NCBI RefSeq assembly: GCF_024139115.2 | Contig: NC_085141.1 | Coordinates: 395,273,124 to 395,337,123 of the forward strand | Source: Armigeres subalbatus | Taxonomy: Eukaryota; Arthropoda; Insecta; Diptera; Culicidae | DNA length: 64,000 bases | Direction of reading: 5' to 3' | In this document: piece after piece, positions 1 through 11,059 of the stretch | How positions within the stretch are numbered: the first letter of the stretch is position 1 | Layout: the number at the start of each line of letters is the position of its first letter | Notes under the pieces: model-generated | The model's input: the letters and a program-made list of their open reading frames with translations, nothing else | Told to the model about the DNA's origin: nothing | The model's database searches: none | Made by a program: the position numbers and the translations under genes

Positions 1-7
1 ACGAGGC

Positions 8-450
8 GTGGACGCCCCCTTTCAAGAGGCTCGGAAGCCCCCCTTCAAGAGGCTCGGAAGCCTCCTTTCAAGAGGCTTGGAAGCCACCTTCCAAAAGGGC
101 TCGGAAGGCTCCTTCCAAGAGGCTCGGAAGCCTCCTTTCAATAGGCCTGGAAGCCTCCTTCAAGAGGCTCAGGAAGCCTCCTTTCAAGAGGCTAGGAAGC
201 CTCCTTCAAGAGGCCTGGAAGCCTCCTTTCAAGAGGCCTGGAAGCCTCCTTTCAAGAGGCTCTGGAAGCCTCCTTCAAGAGGCTCAAGCCTCCTTTCAAG
301 AGGCTCAAGCCTCCTTTCAAGAGGCCTCAGAAGCCTCCTTTCAAGAGGCTCAGAGCCTCCTTTCAAGAGGCTTGGAAGCCTCCTTTCAAGCCTCCTTTCA
401 AGAGGCTCGGAAGCCTCCTTTCAAGAGGCTCGGAAGCCTCCTTTCTAAAG
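8..450. repeat. Minisatellite, ~23-bp unit (GGAAGCCTCCTTTCAAGAGG-type)
   Basis: About 19 imperfect head-to-tail copies of a unit built from TTCAAGAGGCTCGGAAGCC and CTCC, with small indels in the unit length. A 146-codon frame runs through the array, but its residues only repeat (SLLSRG, PPFKR), so I do not treat it as a gene. The array probably continues left of the window. It ends in a more diverged copy at about 450. Confidence 0.9.
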
Positions 451-853
451 GCTCGGAAACCATTGTCATTCAATACTTTGTGTAGACTATCCGATCACCG
501 GTATGTACAAATCCACCCATTCTACCTTAGTATATCTGGGGCATACCTGCTCCAGCTGTGTATAGTACGCTTCTTTTTCGTCATCGAGGTTCCCTTCATG
601 TGTGCAGTGTGCGTTGATGCGTTGATGCTGTATTTGAAGGAAAGGCCATTGATCAACAGCTTGTAAATGCACATCCTTGCGTCAACTGGCTGCAACTAGC
701 AGTCACGCATTTGCGCATCTTGCCCAGCATTATGTTCCCAGCTTATTGGTAGAGCCACTGTGTTAATTGTAGAAAAAGCATAGCGTCTTGCTCCAAGTTT
801 TCAATTATGACCATTTCTTCATCACTTGGGTTATTGTATAATTTAATCCAGTC
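451..853. other. Intergenic, nothing recognised
   Basis: Short frames only, no domain, no repeat that I could match elsewhere in the window. Confidence 0.5.
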
Positions 854-865
854 GTAGCATCTCTT

Positions 866-1154
866 AGGGGCCCTCCTTAGCCGTGCGGTAAAATGCGCGG
901 CTACAAAGCAAGACCATGCTGAAGGTGGCTGGGTTCGATTCCCGGTGCCGGTCTAGGCAATTTTCGGATTGGAAAGTGTCTCGACTTCCCTGGGCATAAA
1001 AGTATCATCGTGCTAGCCTCATGATATACGAATGCAAAAATGGTAACCTGGCTTAGAAACCTCACAGTTAATAACTGTGGAAGTGCTTAGCGAACACTAA
1101 GCTGCGAGGCGTCCCAGTGTGGGGATGTAATGCCAATAAGAAGAAGAAGAAGAA
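866..1154 (+). mobile_element. Feilai-type tRNA-derived SINE, copy A
   Basis: The body starts with CCCTCCTTAGCCGTGCGGTA (A-box region), has a B box GGTTCGATTCCC, then a tRNA-unrelated region (CTGGGCATAAAAGTATCATC and so on) and an (AAG)n triplet tail. That order is the published layout of Feilai SINEs of Aedes aegypti. A 12-bp target duplication GTAGCATCTCTT is seen at 854-865 and 1155-1166. A few bases near the 3' end differ from copy B (the CGGCTCTG block is missing). It is transcribed by RNA polymerase III if active and moved by LINE machinery in trans. The family name is from memory of its structure. Confidence 0.88.
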
Positions 1155-1166
1155 GTAGCATCTCTT

Positions 1167-2335
1167 GTGTTGCTTAGTTTCAATAGATAGATAGTTAGTT
1201 AGTTATGGGTTCAGTGCTTCCTAAGTGGAGCAAAGGATCGACTCGAATAACCTCCTGGGTAATGTCCGACTATTGCCTTAACCTGTTGCTAGGTTATATT
1301 TTGGGAGTTTTCAGTAGCCATCAAGCAAGTGAGTACAGTGCGTGTTTTAGTCGTCACGAAAATGATAAAATATCTGTTTCTGTTTGGTGGCTCATGCGCG
1401 ATCTTCAATAGGTTGCAGTAGCCATCAAGGAAGTGAGTACAGCGCGTCTCTCCGACCGTCCGAAGCGCGATTCTCCACAGTTGAGATTTGCTAGCGTTTA
1501 TGCTGAGATTTTTTTTCTCTCGTCGATGGACAGCAAAGGTAATTGATTAATATTTTAAGGATCGTGTGTTATTGTTACGCGTCGTTTCGGATGTCCAAAA
1601 CGCGATGCTCAACGGTTTGCATATGCCACCGGGCATGCATGTTGAGGAGTGTTCATGATCGGTTCATAGACACTTCAAACGATCTGGAATCGTTGTTCTT
1701 TGTGCGGTCGAAAAGTAAATCAACTGATACGCGTTTGATTTTGTTCCTGTTCGACTAACTGATAATCCTTCCTGTGTTTTTTGTGGAGCCACAGAGGTAA
1801 ACACGGTCTTTAAATAGCAAATACCACTTACTAATATTCCTTCCTTATTCCTAATTGACTACAAGGGCGTGACCGGCGCCGTTGTTGGTCATTTGAATAT
1901 TTGAGTCACTCACTGAACAATCCCATTCAATCATTCAGTTAGTTCTTTGTGTGTGTTTCACTGATTCTGCTATGCTACACTGTCAGGAGCCTTTGGGTCT
2001 GCCTCTGCTACTATCTGCAGCTGAGTGTGAGCTAATAAATCACTCAGTTTATGCAATTTTCGATTCATTCACGAAACATTAGAAGCCATGGCCAACGTCA
2101 GTGCAATTGTTTGAAAGTGAATTTCATTTGATCAAAATCTTTTACGGAGAACAAGGCAAGGCAAAACACAAATTGTATTCGTTTAAAATGAAGTCGTTTG
2201 GCATAATGGTTATGAGAGTTGTATGAGTTATATAATGTGTGGTGTAGTGTTGCTGCGGAGCATTTGTCACACGAGCTGACATTATGTGCTATTGAGAAAG
2301 TATCTTGCAGGTTGTGATCTTCAGTGAGTGAAAAT
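1167..2335. other. Intergenic; short direct duplication, no gene seen
   Basis: A ~33-bp segment CAGTAGCCATCAAG.AAGTGAG is present at 1313-1345 and again at 1417-1449, about 104 bp apart. No open frame longer than about 70 codons and no recognisable domain. Confidence 0.4.
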
Positions 2336-2340
2336 ATTAT

Positions 2341-2570
2341 TTAAACCCAGATTAATCCACCAAGCAGTGATGATGCCTTTCTCGTGCATTTCAAAATATA
2401 TTGAAAAAAGCACATTAGAAAGGTCAAAAAGCTCTTCAGGGGAATAGATCATATTTTTGCTATCCTTTTTCATGTTTTTGCATTGATTAAAATGCATAAC
2501 AACCTTTTTTGAAAAAAAAAAAAAAATAGCCGAATACATCAAAAGGAACACGTGAATAACAATCTATTTG
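2341..2570 (+). mobile_element. Degenerate copy of a CCCAGATTAATCCACC repeat family
   Basis: Begins AAACCCAGATTAATCCACC and continues with GATGCCTTTCTCGTG, then AAAAGCACATTAGAAAGGTC. The same order of blocks occurs at 36372-36480, and the first part occurs at 51993 and, inverted, at 39296-39340. No TIR was found for this copy and the right boundary is soft. Confidence 0.6.
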
Positions 2571-5159
2571 TAATGTGTTCAATGTCACTTAGTTATGTTT
2601 CCAATGACCAATAATTCCTTTATATAAGTGAAAAAATCTCAAAAATTCGTCATTCGGTTCGTGAGGTACATGCTATAAAAGAAAATATCTTATTTTTGGT
2701 TTTTAATTACAAAATTATTTAATATATGAAGGTTTGTTCAAAATAATTCTCTTCACAAACAATTTTTTACCGTTTCCACATTGTTAAAATTTTATTTTTA
2801 GTATTATCGTGTAGGCAAAAAATTAACAGTTGTTCGGTACGCTTCTCCCGAGAACCGAACCGAACTGTTTCACCCAAGACTGAACCACGCATATCGCATA
2901 ATTTACGGTAACCACTTGAGCCAGCTACAAATCCCTTCTAATCACGAGTACCTAATAAACCTACGGTCTTCGGTTGAATAACTTTTCTCCAGTGCTTCTA
3001 CTCAGCCAAGAAGCGCCTTTGGGGGCACGTGCGTCAAGAATGGTCTGCCCTAAGGTTGAGGCTATTCACACAACAAGAACCCCTTTCCATGCCATCATCA
3101 CTTCTACGGTGGGTCATGTTTGCCACTGACTGGGAGAGACTCTCAAGAAGCTTGAGTACTCGCGTGCGTCCGGCCGTTTAAGCGCCGCGAGGGTGCCGAA
3201 GATATCTACCTTTCATGTACGACGTGCACAGAAGACGGCAGACTAATAATCATAATTAAGAAAGTTAGCGGCTCTCGCGTTTTATTGCCGTTTGCTTTTC
3301 GTAAAGAAGCTTGTTCCAATCCTATCCACCGAGTGGGTAGGGCAATTCTCTTATGCATAGTCGGTTGAAGTAGGGTCAGCCGACACTTGTTGTGATGGGT
3401 TTTAATTAGTTCACCTGGGGTGTGCGAGCTTGTTTGTATGATTTGAACGCGTGCCAACAACGTAACTGTTGTGACATCAAAATCGGCGATCAAACTGGTG
3501 GGAGTTCCGGGAGGTTGCGTCCAGCGTTTAAATAGGAGTGACGTTGCAGTTTCCGGCTGCAGTAAAACTAGCGACTCGTTCGAAATGTTTCGGTCAATAG
3601 GCAAACTCACAAGCCTGGCGTGACGTTCAAATCTATTTATTGCAGTTTCCAGAGATTAGATATAGATAGGGGGTCTATAAGCTATAAAAGTTCCTCAAAA
3701 AAGAAGCCCATGAGTACAGTTTATTCTTCAAAAACCGCAAGAATTGTTTTTACATAAGATTTGTTATGAAAAACAATTAGACAAAATAGCCTAAATCCAA
3801 AAATGTGGATAAGTATAAGAAACACTCTTTAGACTGTCATAATATTATATGATGTATGCACAAGTTACTTCACGTTAGTGAATTCGTTTATCAAAAAACT
3901 TTGCTTGGTCTCTATCCGTCAAAATATAGTTCGTGTACCGTATCACTGCTGCCGTCGATTAAATGCGCAACATACCAAACGCAAAAACTGTCTAACCTTA
4001 CGCCAGGCGAAGCCACATTACGTTGAAGTCCTGATGTTGCACCGAGGCATCAATTCATTGCCAGTCATTGGCATAGAGAGGGTTTTTGATGGTCGCCAGG
4101 ACCCGATCGTTGACGCTCGTCCCGTTAATGTATAAGCCTCACAAAATGGAACAATAAGCTTCACCCGCTTCACCCCTCGACATAAACTACGACGACTCGC
4201 GCTGCAAAATTTCAAACTACAAATATTATTCCGTACTGAAATGACATGAAAAAGGGAACATAGACTGGGTTGGATATCCCCGACGCGTCGGGCGTCCGTC
4301 ACATCGCACAGTGGTCGGAAGACGGACAAAATCTTATTCAAAGAGCGTCTATGAACGACACCAGCTTGTTAGAAATCGTGCACGAATTCTCTGCGATATG
4401 AAGAAAGAACTCGCACAAAGTTTTGAATGAAATGGATGTTAATTTAGGTCAAATACTCGCTCAAATCATGCATGTTGTATCTTCTCAAGTGTTACCTATG
4501 TGACTTAAAACATTCTGCGAAACTATTACAAAACCACAAAATATGTTATTAGTTACATTATTTTCAAGAGTTACGAATGTATTATTCATAATTTGTTAAA
4601 GAATAGCCTCAGTTAGATCTCATGAAAGTTGTTAGCTTATGTTCATATTATGTCCGAAGATCCGCCTCTTTGCTTCGCAGTCGTTGATCGGCCAGCAAGT
4701 TCAGGTTCAGTAGCTTTGAACCCATATCGAATCAAATGTGTGTGCAATGCATCGGCCTGAATTGGTACCTACATGCGAGTGAATGTATGCAATGAGACCT
4801 ACAACAACTCCACAAAAAATATGACTTGGCTGCGGAAATCGAGGAAGCCTGTCACTTACAGTGAGAGCCACACTTTTTCGAACATCGTCAGTCACTCACT
4901 CAGTCAGCCTCCGTCAGATGATGGCTTTTGTGCTTCATGTGTGCTGTTGCTGTTGCTAATAAAGCACGGCCATAATATGCAGCTAAGCCAAATCTACTGT
5001 GAGTATACCGCACAGGGGTTTTGGAAATGGAAAAATGAACCCCCATAAAGAACAGACGCGCTAGTCGGACCGATACCCTGCTGTCTCTAGTAAAGGCCGT
5101 AAATGAAAAATAAAAATATTAAAATAAGGGGTGAAAAAGTGAAAACACAGACACAAGCG
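2571..5159. other. No gene recognised
   Basis: Mostly AT-rich sequence with a more GC-balanced patch at about 2990-3650. The largest frames are 134 codons (3206-3610, minus) and 107 codons (4018-4341, minus). Neither has a motif, composition or neighbour that supports a gene, and I recognise no family. Confidence 0.4.
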
Positions 5160-5945
5160 TAGGGGAGAACAGTCCAAAATGCACCCCTCAAGCTTTTTTT
5201 GGTGTTTCCACCAATTGAGTTCTCTTGGACCAGAATCACCAACACCAATGTCACTGTATATGATAGTGGGTGGTAATCCAGTTGCAGCAAAAGTATCACA
5301 AACACTTAGAGAGGAATACAGCGGAATCACTCATACTTTTATTTATTAGGAGAAGTCAACCGAACCAATTCACCGTGTTGATGCAAAATTTATAAAAGCT
5401 ATATTCCACAATCTTCTCCGTTTCAATACAACAAAGTTTTTATGACTTTCTAACGCATTTAAAATAAGTTTTTAAAATGGTTCTGGGGCACAACGCCCAA
5501 ATGACAGTGTAAAATGCATTTAAATGTCAAATAATGGTAAACGCATGGTTGATTGTTTCATCTTGAAGGACAATCTTACGGATGAGTTGAATTATTTACA
5601 AATCGTTAAATTTAATTAAAATTAAAGGATTTTTCTCATTTTTTTTACTACAGCTCAACAATGAATAACATATACTCAAATGTAATGGTAATATTCATTC
5701 ATAAATCTATATAATAAAAATAAGTTAAGATTTCCTTCCTGACGATTTAACTCGCGAACGGGTTTACCGATTTGCAAGATTTTTTCCCTAATCGATTCGT
5801 ATTGGGATCGGCATGGTTTGTATAGGTATTTGCAACACCCGGGCAAAGCTGGGTTTCTTTCGCTAGTATTCTATAAAAGTTTATATGAGCGATTTTATGA
5901 GTGACGCCGTTTTCCCCGTGGGTGCGTTATGCACTGTTCTCCCCT
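5160..5945. mobile_element. TA-flanked MITE with TIR GGGGAGAACAGT
   Basis: The left end reads TAGGGGAGAACAGTCC (5160 on) and the right end GCACTGTTCTCCCCTA (to 5945), an inverted repeat bounded by TA on each side. That fits a Tc1/mariner-type TA duplication. The internal part from about 5525 resembles 43685-43960 (GGTAAACGCATGGTTG, CAATCTTACG, GTAATGGTAATATTC), so it is a dispersed family. A Helitron (5706-5866) sits inside it. No transposase frame is present. Confidence 0.65.
5706..5866 (+). mobile_element. Short non-autonomous Helitron
   Basis: Starts TCTATATAATAAAAATAAG and ends CTAG. A terminal hairpin ACCCGG-GCAAAG-CTGGGT (6-bp stem with one G.T pair) lies 8 nt before the CTAG. It sits between an A (5705) and a T (5867) with no target duplication. 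These are the standard Helitron hallmarks: 5' TC, 3' hairpin plus CTRR, A^T insertion. At 161 bp it carries no Rep/helicase and depends on an autonomous partner. Confidence 0.8.
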
Positions 5946-6525
5946 ATATTCGAACCTGTACAGTGAAGTTGAGTGCATTTGATGGTGGTCTTCGCTGAAA
6001 GAAGGGTGTGATGGGGAGGTAATCGGGAAAAACTTGTTCCTTCTGCTGAATATTCTGTAGAGAGCATTTCTGTTTTCGATTATGGAAAATGAAGGGTGAG
6101 TTTAGGTTCCGGATGAACCTGATTTTTGGTGAGGTGGGACGATTTGGGTTTTAGAGTTAAAACGATTGAACCGAAAATGTGGTGTTATTAGTCGAAGCAG
6201 TGCATACACGAATGACATAAATATAAGCAAGGTATGGGTAATAATGATATATTCAAACACGGATGTTAATATCTCATTTAAAAAATAACTGTACTTCTTA
6301 TCTAAATATATATCCGAAAGATATGAGTGAAACTGCAATTTCTGTTATATATAACATCAGTTCTCTTCAGTAAAATAATAAAAGTAATCTTGATAAGAAA
6401 CAACATTATCCTAAACAGTGATTTTGTCAAAAATATTATTAGAAATTTAGTTCAAAGCTTCCCTTCTCATTATATCCTTAAAGCTTCTCCAAGTTTCTTT
6501 CACGGACTTTATTAATCTAAACAAA

Positions 6526-6745
6526 TAGGGGAACGGTTCGGCACTTTATCTCATAGCTCCTATTTCCATCCCATCAGAAATAAAGCAATGAAAAAAAAAT
6601 TTGGTTTGTTTCTTATTTTTGTGATTTTTTCACCAGTAAACACGCGTTTTAGCAAAAAGAAGCGACGAGATTGATGCTGTATTTCTTTGTTTTGCGATGA
6701 GAAGAATATATGTTCAGTGAGATGGAAAATGGAACAGTTCCCCTA
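6526..6745. mobile_element. 220-bp TA MITE with TIR GGGGAAC(G/T)GTTC
   Basis: The left terminus TAGGGGAACGGTTC and right terminus GAACAGTTCCCCTA are inverted copies with TA at both ends. The interior is AT-rich and noncoding. The first five bases of the TIR match those of the element at 5160-5945, which suggests related transposase specificity (inference). Confidence 0.7.
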
Positions 6746-7154
6746 ATTCGGAAGCTCTTTTACAAATTACTATATCTGCCTCTTGAGATTTTTTTTGCCA
6801 AAAGGTGTTCAATGAAGTAAATAGGAAATACAAAATTTGCGATCGGTTTACTTCGGACCTCTTGATTTGCAGGCCCTAACACTACCACATAGCCCACTCT
6901 AGATCCATACCAGTGGGTCGAGCATACTGGATGACATTGCTCATAAATCATGGTCAACTTTGTTTTAGCATGGGGGGAATGGTCTTGCTTGACTACCCTA
7001 TTCAAATGTTGAGTATTTCATGAAAACTGCATTATTACATGCCGAAGCTTATTTTTCACAATAAAGTGATTTATGGACGAAACTCCCGCAACACTCGAAG
7101 GAAATGAAAGGAAAAATTGAATTTGGCACATATTGAAAATTTATACTACCCCCG

Positions 7155-7312
7155 GAGGCACCTAAATAGTAGTTTGTGCAACAAGTTGCAAAAAGATGAT
7201 TTTTTCAGCACGAGTTGTACGTTTATCCAACGAGGCTTGCCGAGTTGGATAAATACTACGAGTGTTGAAAAAAAAAATCAAATTTTGCAACGAGTTGCAC
7301 ACGCTATTTTTT
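7155..7312. repeat. Imperfect palindrome built from AACGAGTTG motifs
   Basis: The left half holds GTTGCAAAAAGATGATTTTTTCAG and GTTTATCCAACGAG. The right half holds the same blocks inverted (GAGTTGGATAAA, TTGAAAAAAAAAATCAAATTTTGCAACG). The centre is near 7232. It is a likely foldback MITE. No target duplication was identified. Confidence 0.6.
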
Positions 7313-7811
7313 GCAATGACGAAAAATGAACTTTAATTTGATAAATCTGTTCCAAAATTGTAGTCTAATTTTCTCCACATGATCATTCTTGCCAATAAAT
7401 TATGTTGCTGCGGAGAAGAATCAGATTCCATGTTACCGTTACCGTTACCACATTGCAAAGTTGTTTGAGCCGTAAAGCGATAGATGTACTTGCCTTTGGA
7501 AACTTTGGATGTCATGACCGCCAAACTATTTAATTTATTACGGGGCGCATAGAATACACTATTTGAGCACTTACCCAAGCTAATTTAGCAAAATGTAGTC
7601 ACGTAACGACTGTTCTGGTGTTGGTTTTTCATTATAGCACCCAAATGAGTGTTATAATGAATATTATGCAACCCATTAAATCATCCATTTCGTTGGTATA
7701 GAAAATAAGGCCATTTTATCACTCAAAGACGAACTGTAAACCAGATATTATGATCAGGAATTGCATAAATTATGTTTCTGTTAAAAAAATTATTTTGAGC
7801 TTTTTAGTGGA

Positions 7812-7915
7812 ATGTCTTCACTTGTCATAAGACGAGATTCTACAATCCCATTTAAGTAAGTAGTGGAATTAAATGGGATTTTACAAACTCGTCTTATAAC
7901 AAGTGTTATTTTTCT
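7812..7915. mobile_element. Small foldback element, CTCGTCTTA family
   Basis: Arms CACTTGTCATAAGACGAG (about 7820) and CTCGTCTTATAACAAGTG (to about 7914) are inverted copies, followed inward by AATCCCATTTA / TAAATGGGATT. The AAGACGAG and GTGGAATTAAATGG blocks recur at 54460, 56165-56210 and 56962-57192. Confidence 0.6.
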
Positions 7916-8345
7916 GGTTTTCAGGCATTTTTTTTTCAACTAAATCTAATAAAAAGTCATAGAATAAGCTCTCTAAACGTCCTAGCATCAATGACAAAGT
8001 GGTAGATAACAGTCTAAAGAAACTATCAACGACTAATCCTTTTATTATGTGGAGTTAAATTGATGCACTCAGACGATATTTTTACGAAAAAGTCTGAAAA
8101 ATCACAAATCTCGTTTGATGCACCTCTAAATCTCCAAGGATTTGGCTGAAAATTGGTCAGGAGACTTCATTTAATATACTCATTGAAATAGAGGGGTGGC
8201 ACTTTGAATCTGGAATACTTTTGAAAATGGTGAACAGGTCTAATATTAGTGCCGATAGTTCTTTGTCGAAATTACCCGGTCCTGGATGGCTAACATAAAT
8301 TCTTCTGTTTTTGAGAAGAGTTCACCCCGCACCAACTAGACCTGT
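7916..8345. other. No gene recognised
   Basis: Blocks around 7975-8200 (AGTCATAGAATAAGC, AATCTCCAAGGATTTGGCTGAAAATTGGTC) have a diverged counterpart at about 55265-55510 (CAAATCTTG, ATCTTCATGGATTTTGCTGAAAATTGGTC). It is therefore an old dispersed repeat without coding content. Confidence 0.45.
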
Positions 8346-8349
8346 GTGC

Positions 8350-8455
8350 CGAAGTATTTGTTAACGGCGGCGGCGTAAGGCCATTTTTACACCGGCGGCG
8401 GCGGCGTCACGCCGTAAGCAATGTTCGGCGGCGGTGGCGGCGTGAATCGGCTTTA
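8350..8455. repeat. GGC-rich, CpG-dense block
   Basis: ACGGCGGCGGCGTAAGGCC, CCGGCGGCGGCGGCGTCACG and CGGCGGTGGCGGCGTGAATCGG lie within about 100 bp of otherwise AT-rich DNA. A related block is at 10925-11050. The function is unknown. It may be part of a dispersed element. Confidence 0.6.
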
Positions 8456-8689
8456 AGAATTTTGAGCTGAGAAAAAATGCTTGTGTATTTTTAAGAATTT
8501 TTTGTACAATTGTTAGCTACAGTCAGACCGATGAGGCGAACATCCTAATAGCTCTAGCTTGTGTCTCCACAGTAAAAGCTTACATTGCATCCTCCACTAG
8601 GACATTGCCGCATCACTGCACATAAGTTCTTCGGAAAGTTCTCCGGATATAAATCCAAAAATTCGTTTGGAAATGCTTCAAGATATTGC

Positions 8690-9210
8690 TAAGAAAATTC
8701 TAAAAAAGGAATTCTAAGAATTAATTTAGAATTTCTCTATGAATTCCTTCAGAACTTCCTCCAAGAATTCCTTTAAAAATTTATTCGGGTAATTCTTCGG
8801 AAATTTATTCCGAAATTTCTCTAAAAGTTCCTTCAGCAAATTCCTTAGTAATTACTTTATGGATTGCTTCGGAAATTCCTTTACGGAGTCTTTTGGGAAT
8901 TTCTTCAGAAACTCATTCGAAAACTTTTTAGGAATTCCTTTGAAAATTCCTTTAAGAATTTCTTGGAAAACAGACATGGGAAATCTTTCAAGAATTTCTA
9001 TAGGAATATCTATGGACACTGTTTTAGGAATACATTCGGAAATCCCTTTAGGAGAAAACCTTCAAAATTTGATATAAGATTTTTCTTAGAAATTCCTTCA
9101 GGAATGTGTTTTCTGAAGGAATACCTTTGTCCAATTTAATTCCTGGTGGATTTTCTAAAGAGATTTTTGAAGAAATTCCTGGAGGAACTTTCGACTCAAT
9201 TCTTGAAGGA
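8690..9210. repeat. Degenerate GAATTCCTT-type tandem array
   Basis: Dozens of degenerate 12-bp steps of the kind GGAATTCCTTNNGAAATT. The strand bias (TTCCTT) flips to AAGGAA/GGAGGAA near 9125-9200. It is a worn relative of the 24-bp array at 46425-49065. Frames of 72 and 91 codons across it are repeat artefacts. Confidence 0.65.
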
Positions 9211-9693
9211 ATAAGCTGACCTTAAATAAGCTAAAGAATCAATTGCGCGAATGAAAATTATTGACGGGATAGGTCAATTCTGAAAGGAATTTACGAAGAA
9301 ATTTTTAGTTGATTTTCCAAACAAATAGTTATTGGAATTTAAATAGAAATTCCTATATTTCTCTCAAGCTTGAGCTTGAGCTTGTTTGACTGCCCGTAGT
9401 TGCTACTCCATTTTGACCAGATCAGCTGTTCTTGCACAGAGAACCAACAGATGTTTGCTTGGGGCTATTTAGCACTCATCTTCAATGTACAAGTACTAGT
9501 GATCTCATTTGTTAGGTCACACTTGTGCCTGCCACGTCAGAATGCAAGTCAATGTAGTGAAGGGGGAGGAAATGATGATGCGATCACTCGCCCACTGCAA
9601 GCCGACTATACCTATGCACTTGCCGCGAGTTCTTTCGGAGTTTATTGGAATGTTACAAGATTTGAAAGGATGCTTTCGACTGTTGTGCTCAAT

Positions 9694-9909
9694 TTTGTTT
9701 GACTATTATCGGCTCTTTCAGTCTTATAAAGCAGCTAAAACGTTGCTGCATCTATTTTCCGACGTTTCGGTGTATATTTCACCTTCTTCAGGGAAACATA
9801 GCCTCTAAATCCCTGAAGAAGGTGAAATATACACCAAAACGTCGAAAAATAGACGAACAACGTTTTAGCTGCTTTATAAGACTGAAAGAGCCGATAATAG
9901 TCAAACAAA
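9694..9909. mobile_element. Foldback element, ~100-bp arms, 15-bp spacer
   Basis: The left arm 9694-9794 (TTTGTTTGACTATTATCGGC to CTTCTTCAGGGA) is repeated inverted at 9810-9909 with a few mismatches and one indel. The spacer is about 15 bp. The arms include CCCTGAAGAAGGTGAAATAT and CGACGTTTCGG, motifs found in other short foldbacks here (59350-59464). A single strand would form a long hairpin. Confidence 0.8.
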
Positions 9910-9913
9910 GAAT

Positions 9914-10111
9914 GTTACAAGGTTAAAGACTATTATTCTTCCATTTACTTCCACTATTAACTTTTGTATGTATCAACAAGCAGATACGTATTTCGTTTCC
10001 TACTTGGAAACTTCTTCAGTGTTTGTTATCGACATCGACGTTTGTTATTGATACATAAAAAAGTGAATAGTGGAAGTAAATGGAAGAATAATAGTCTTTT
10101 AGCCTTGTAGC
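9914..10111. mobile_element. Second foldback element, 63-bp arms
   Basis: Arm 9914-9976 (GTTACAAGGTTAAAGACTAT on to TATGTATCAA) pairs inverted with 10048-10111, with one or two indels and a few mismatches. The loop is about 71 bp. It starts 5 bp after the previous foldback ends. Confidence 0.78.
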
Positions 10112-10279
10112 ATTTCCCCTAAGACGCTCTAAAATAATTAATCGTTTATTGGAATGTTTGGGGGTTAGGTTTGAGAAGCAGAGGTTCGTCTTGGTTAACG
10201 AGCTGCCAATGTAATAGATAGGAGACAGTAACTGATAGAATTTCTCATTGGATGTAAGAAAAGAGCTTTTTAGTTCATT

Positions 10280-10620
10280 TCCAATTCTAGCAGCTACTGC
10301 TAGATAGTTGAATAGTATAGGACAGAAATGGAAACGGTATTTAAGTCCATTTCCAATGGAACTCCTAAAGGAATTGCCGACATTCTTAAATTTCTTGAAG
10401 AATTTCTATGGATATTTCTCCAAGAACTCCTTCGGAATTTTCTCCAGGGATTCCTTCCGAATATTATCCAGAAAATCACTATGGAGATAAATCCAGAAAT
10501 TGCTAAAGACTCTAACAATTTTCTTCAGGTATTCTTTCAAAACTTTCTCCAGGACTTCCTTCAGCCATTCATTAAGGAAAATCAAAAAATTTTCTTTGGG
10601 AAAAGTTTATCAAAAAAAAA
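10280..10620. repeat. Degenerate GAATTC-type repeat patch
   Basis: Irregular steps such as GGAATTTTCTCCAGGGATTCC and AAATTTCTTGAAGAATTTC, without a gene. It belongs to the same loose sequence class as 8690-9210 and 62040-64000. Confidence 0.5.
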
Positions 10621-10924
10621 ATCGAACCGTTTCTGGTAATTTAAGTTCAAGGAGGAATGAAGGAAATGTTCAATTTGAAGGGTCACGTGTCTGTAGCCAA
10701 AAAGTTTTTTTTTTCGTCTTTATTATTGAGGTTTTCAGTCCTAGGCTGGCTCACCTCTTAAAGCCAAAAAGTTCTTGGATGATTTAGCATTTAACACGCC
10801 AATGCGGGTAAAAGTGATAGAGATAACAAATCTGCTAAATATATAATAGCTATTTAATTGCCTGATGGGTTGCCTTGGTTCGGCAAATGCAAACACACTG
10901 CAAACTGTTGGCCAATCATCGGCG

Positions 10925-11050
10925 TGAAATACGAAATTCGGCGGCGTGGAGCCAATCGGCGTATGGCGCGCCGCCGACACCTTGACCGGCGTCGGCGTAC
11001 GTTAATAAGTGTCGGCGGCGGCGTGGAGCGGCGGCGCACAGGTTTAGCAC
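10925..11050. repeat. Second GGC-rich, CpG-dense block
   Basis: CGGCGTCGGCGTACG, GTCGGCGGCGGCGTGGAGCG and neighbouring GCGCGCCGCCG lie in AT-rich surroundings. It abuts the RT remnant to its right, so it either interrupts that remnant or marks its end. Confidence 0.55.
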
Positions 11051-11059
11051 CAACCACGT

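Noticed and set aside
8..448. 146-codon frame at the left edge
   Set aside because: Low-complexity translation of a minisatellite with no start context or domain.
866..1154. Feilai head as a functional tRNA gene
   Set aside because: The A and B boxes are present, but no proper cloverleaf with anticodon stem is kept, and the body and AAG tail identify a SINE.
3206..3610. 134-codon minus-strand frame as a host gene
   Set aside because: No recognisable domain, no second exon or regulatory context. Chance frame cannot be excluded, so I did not call it.
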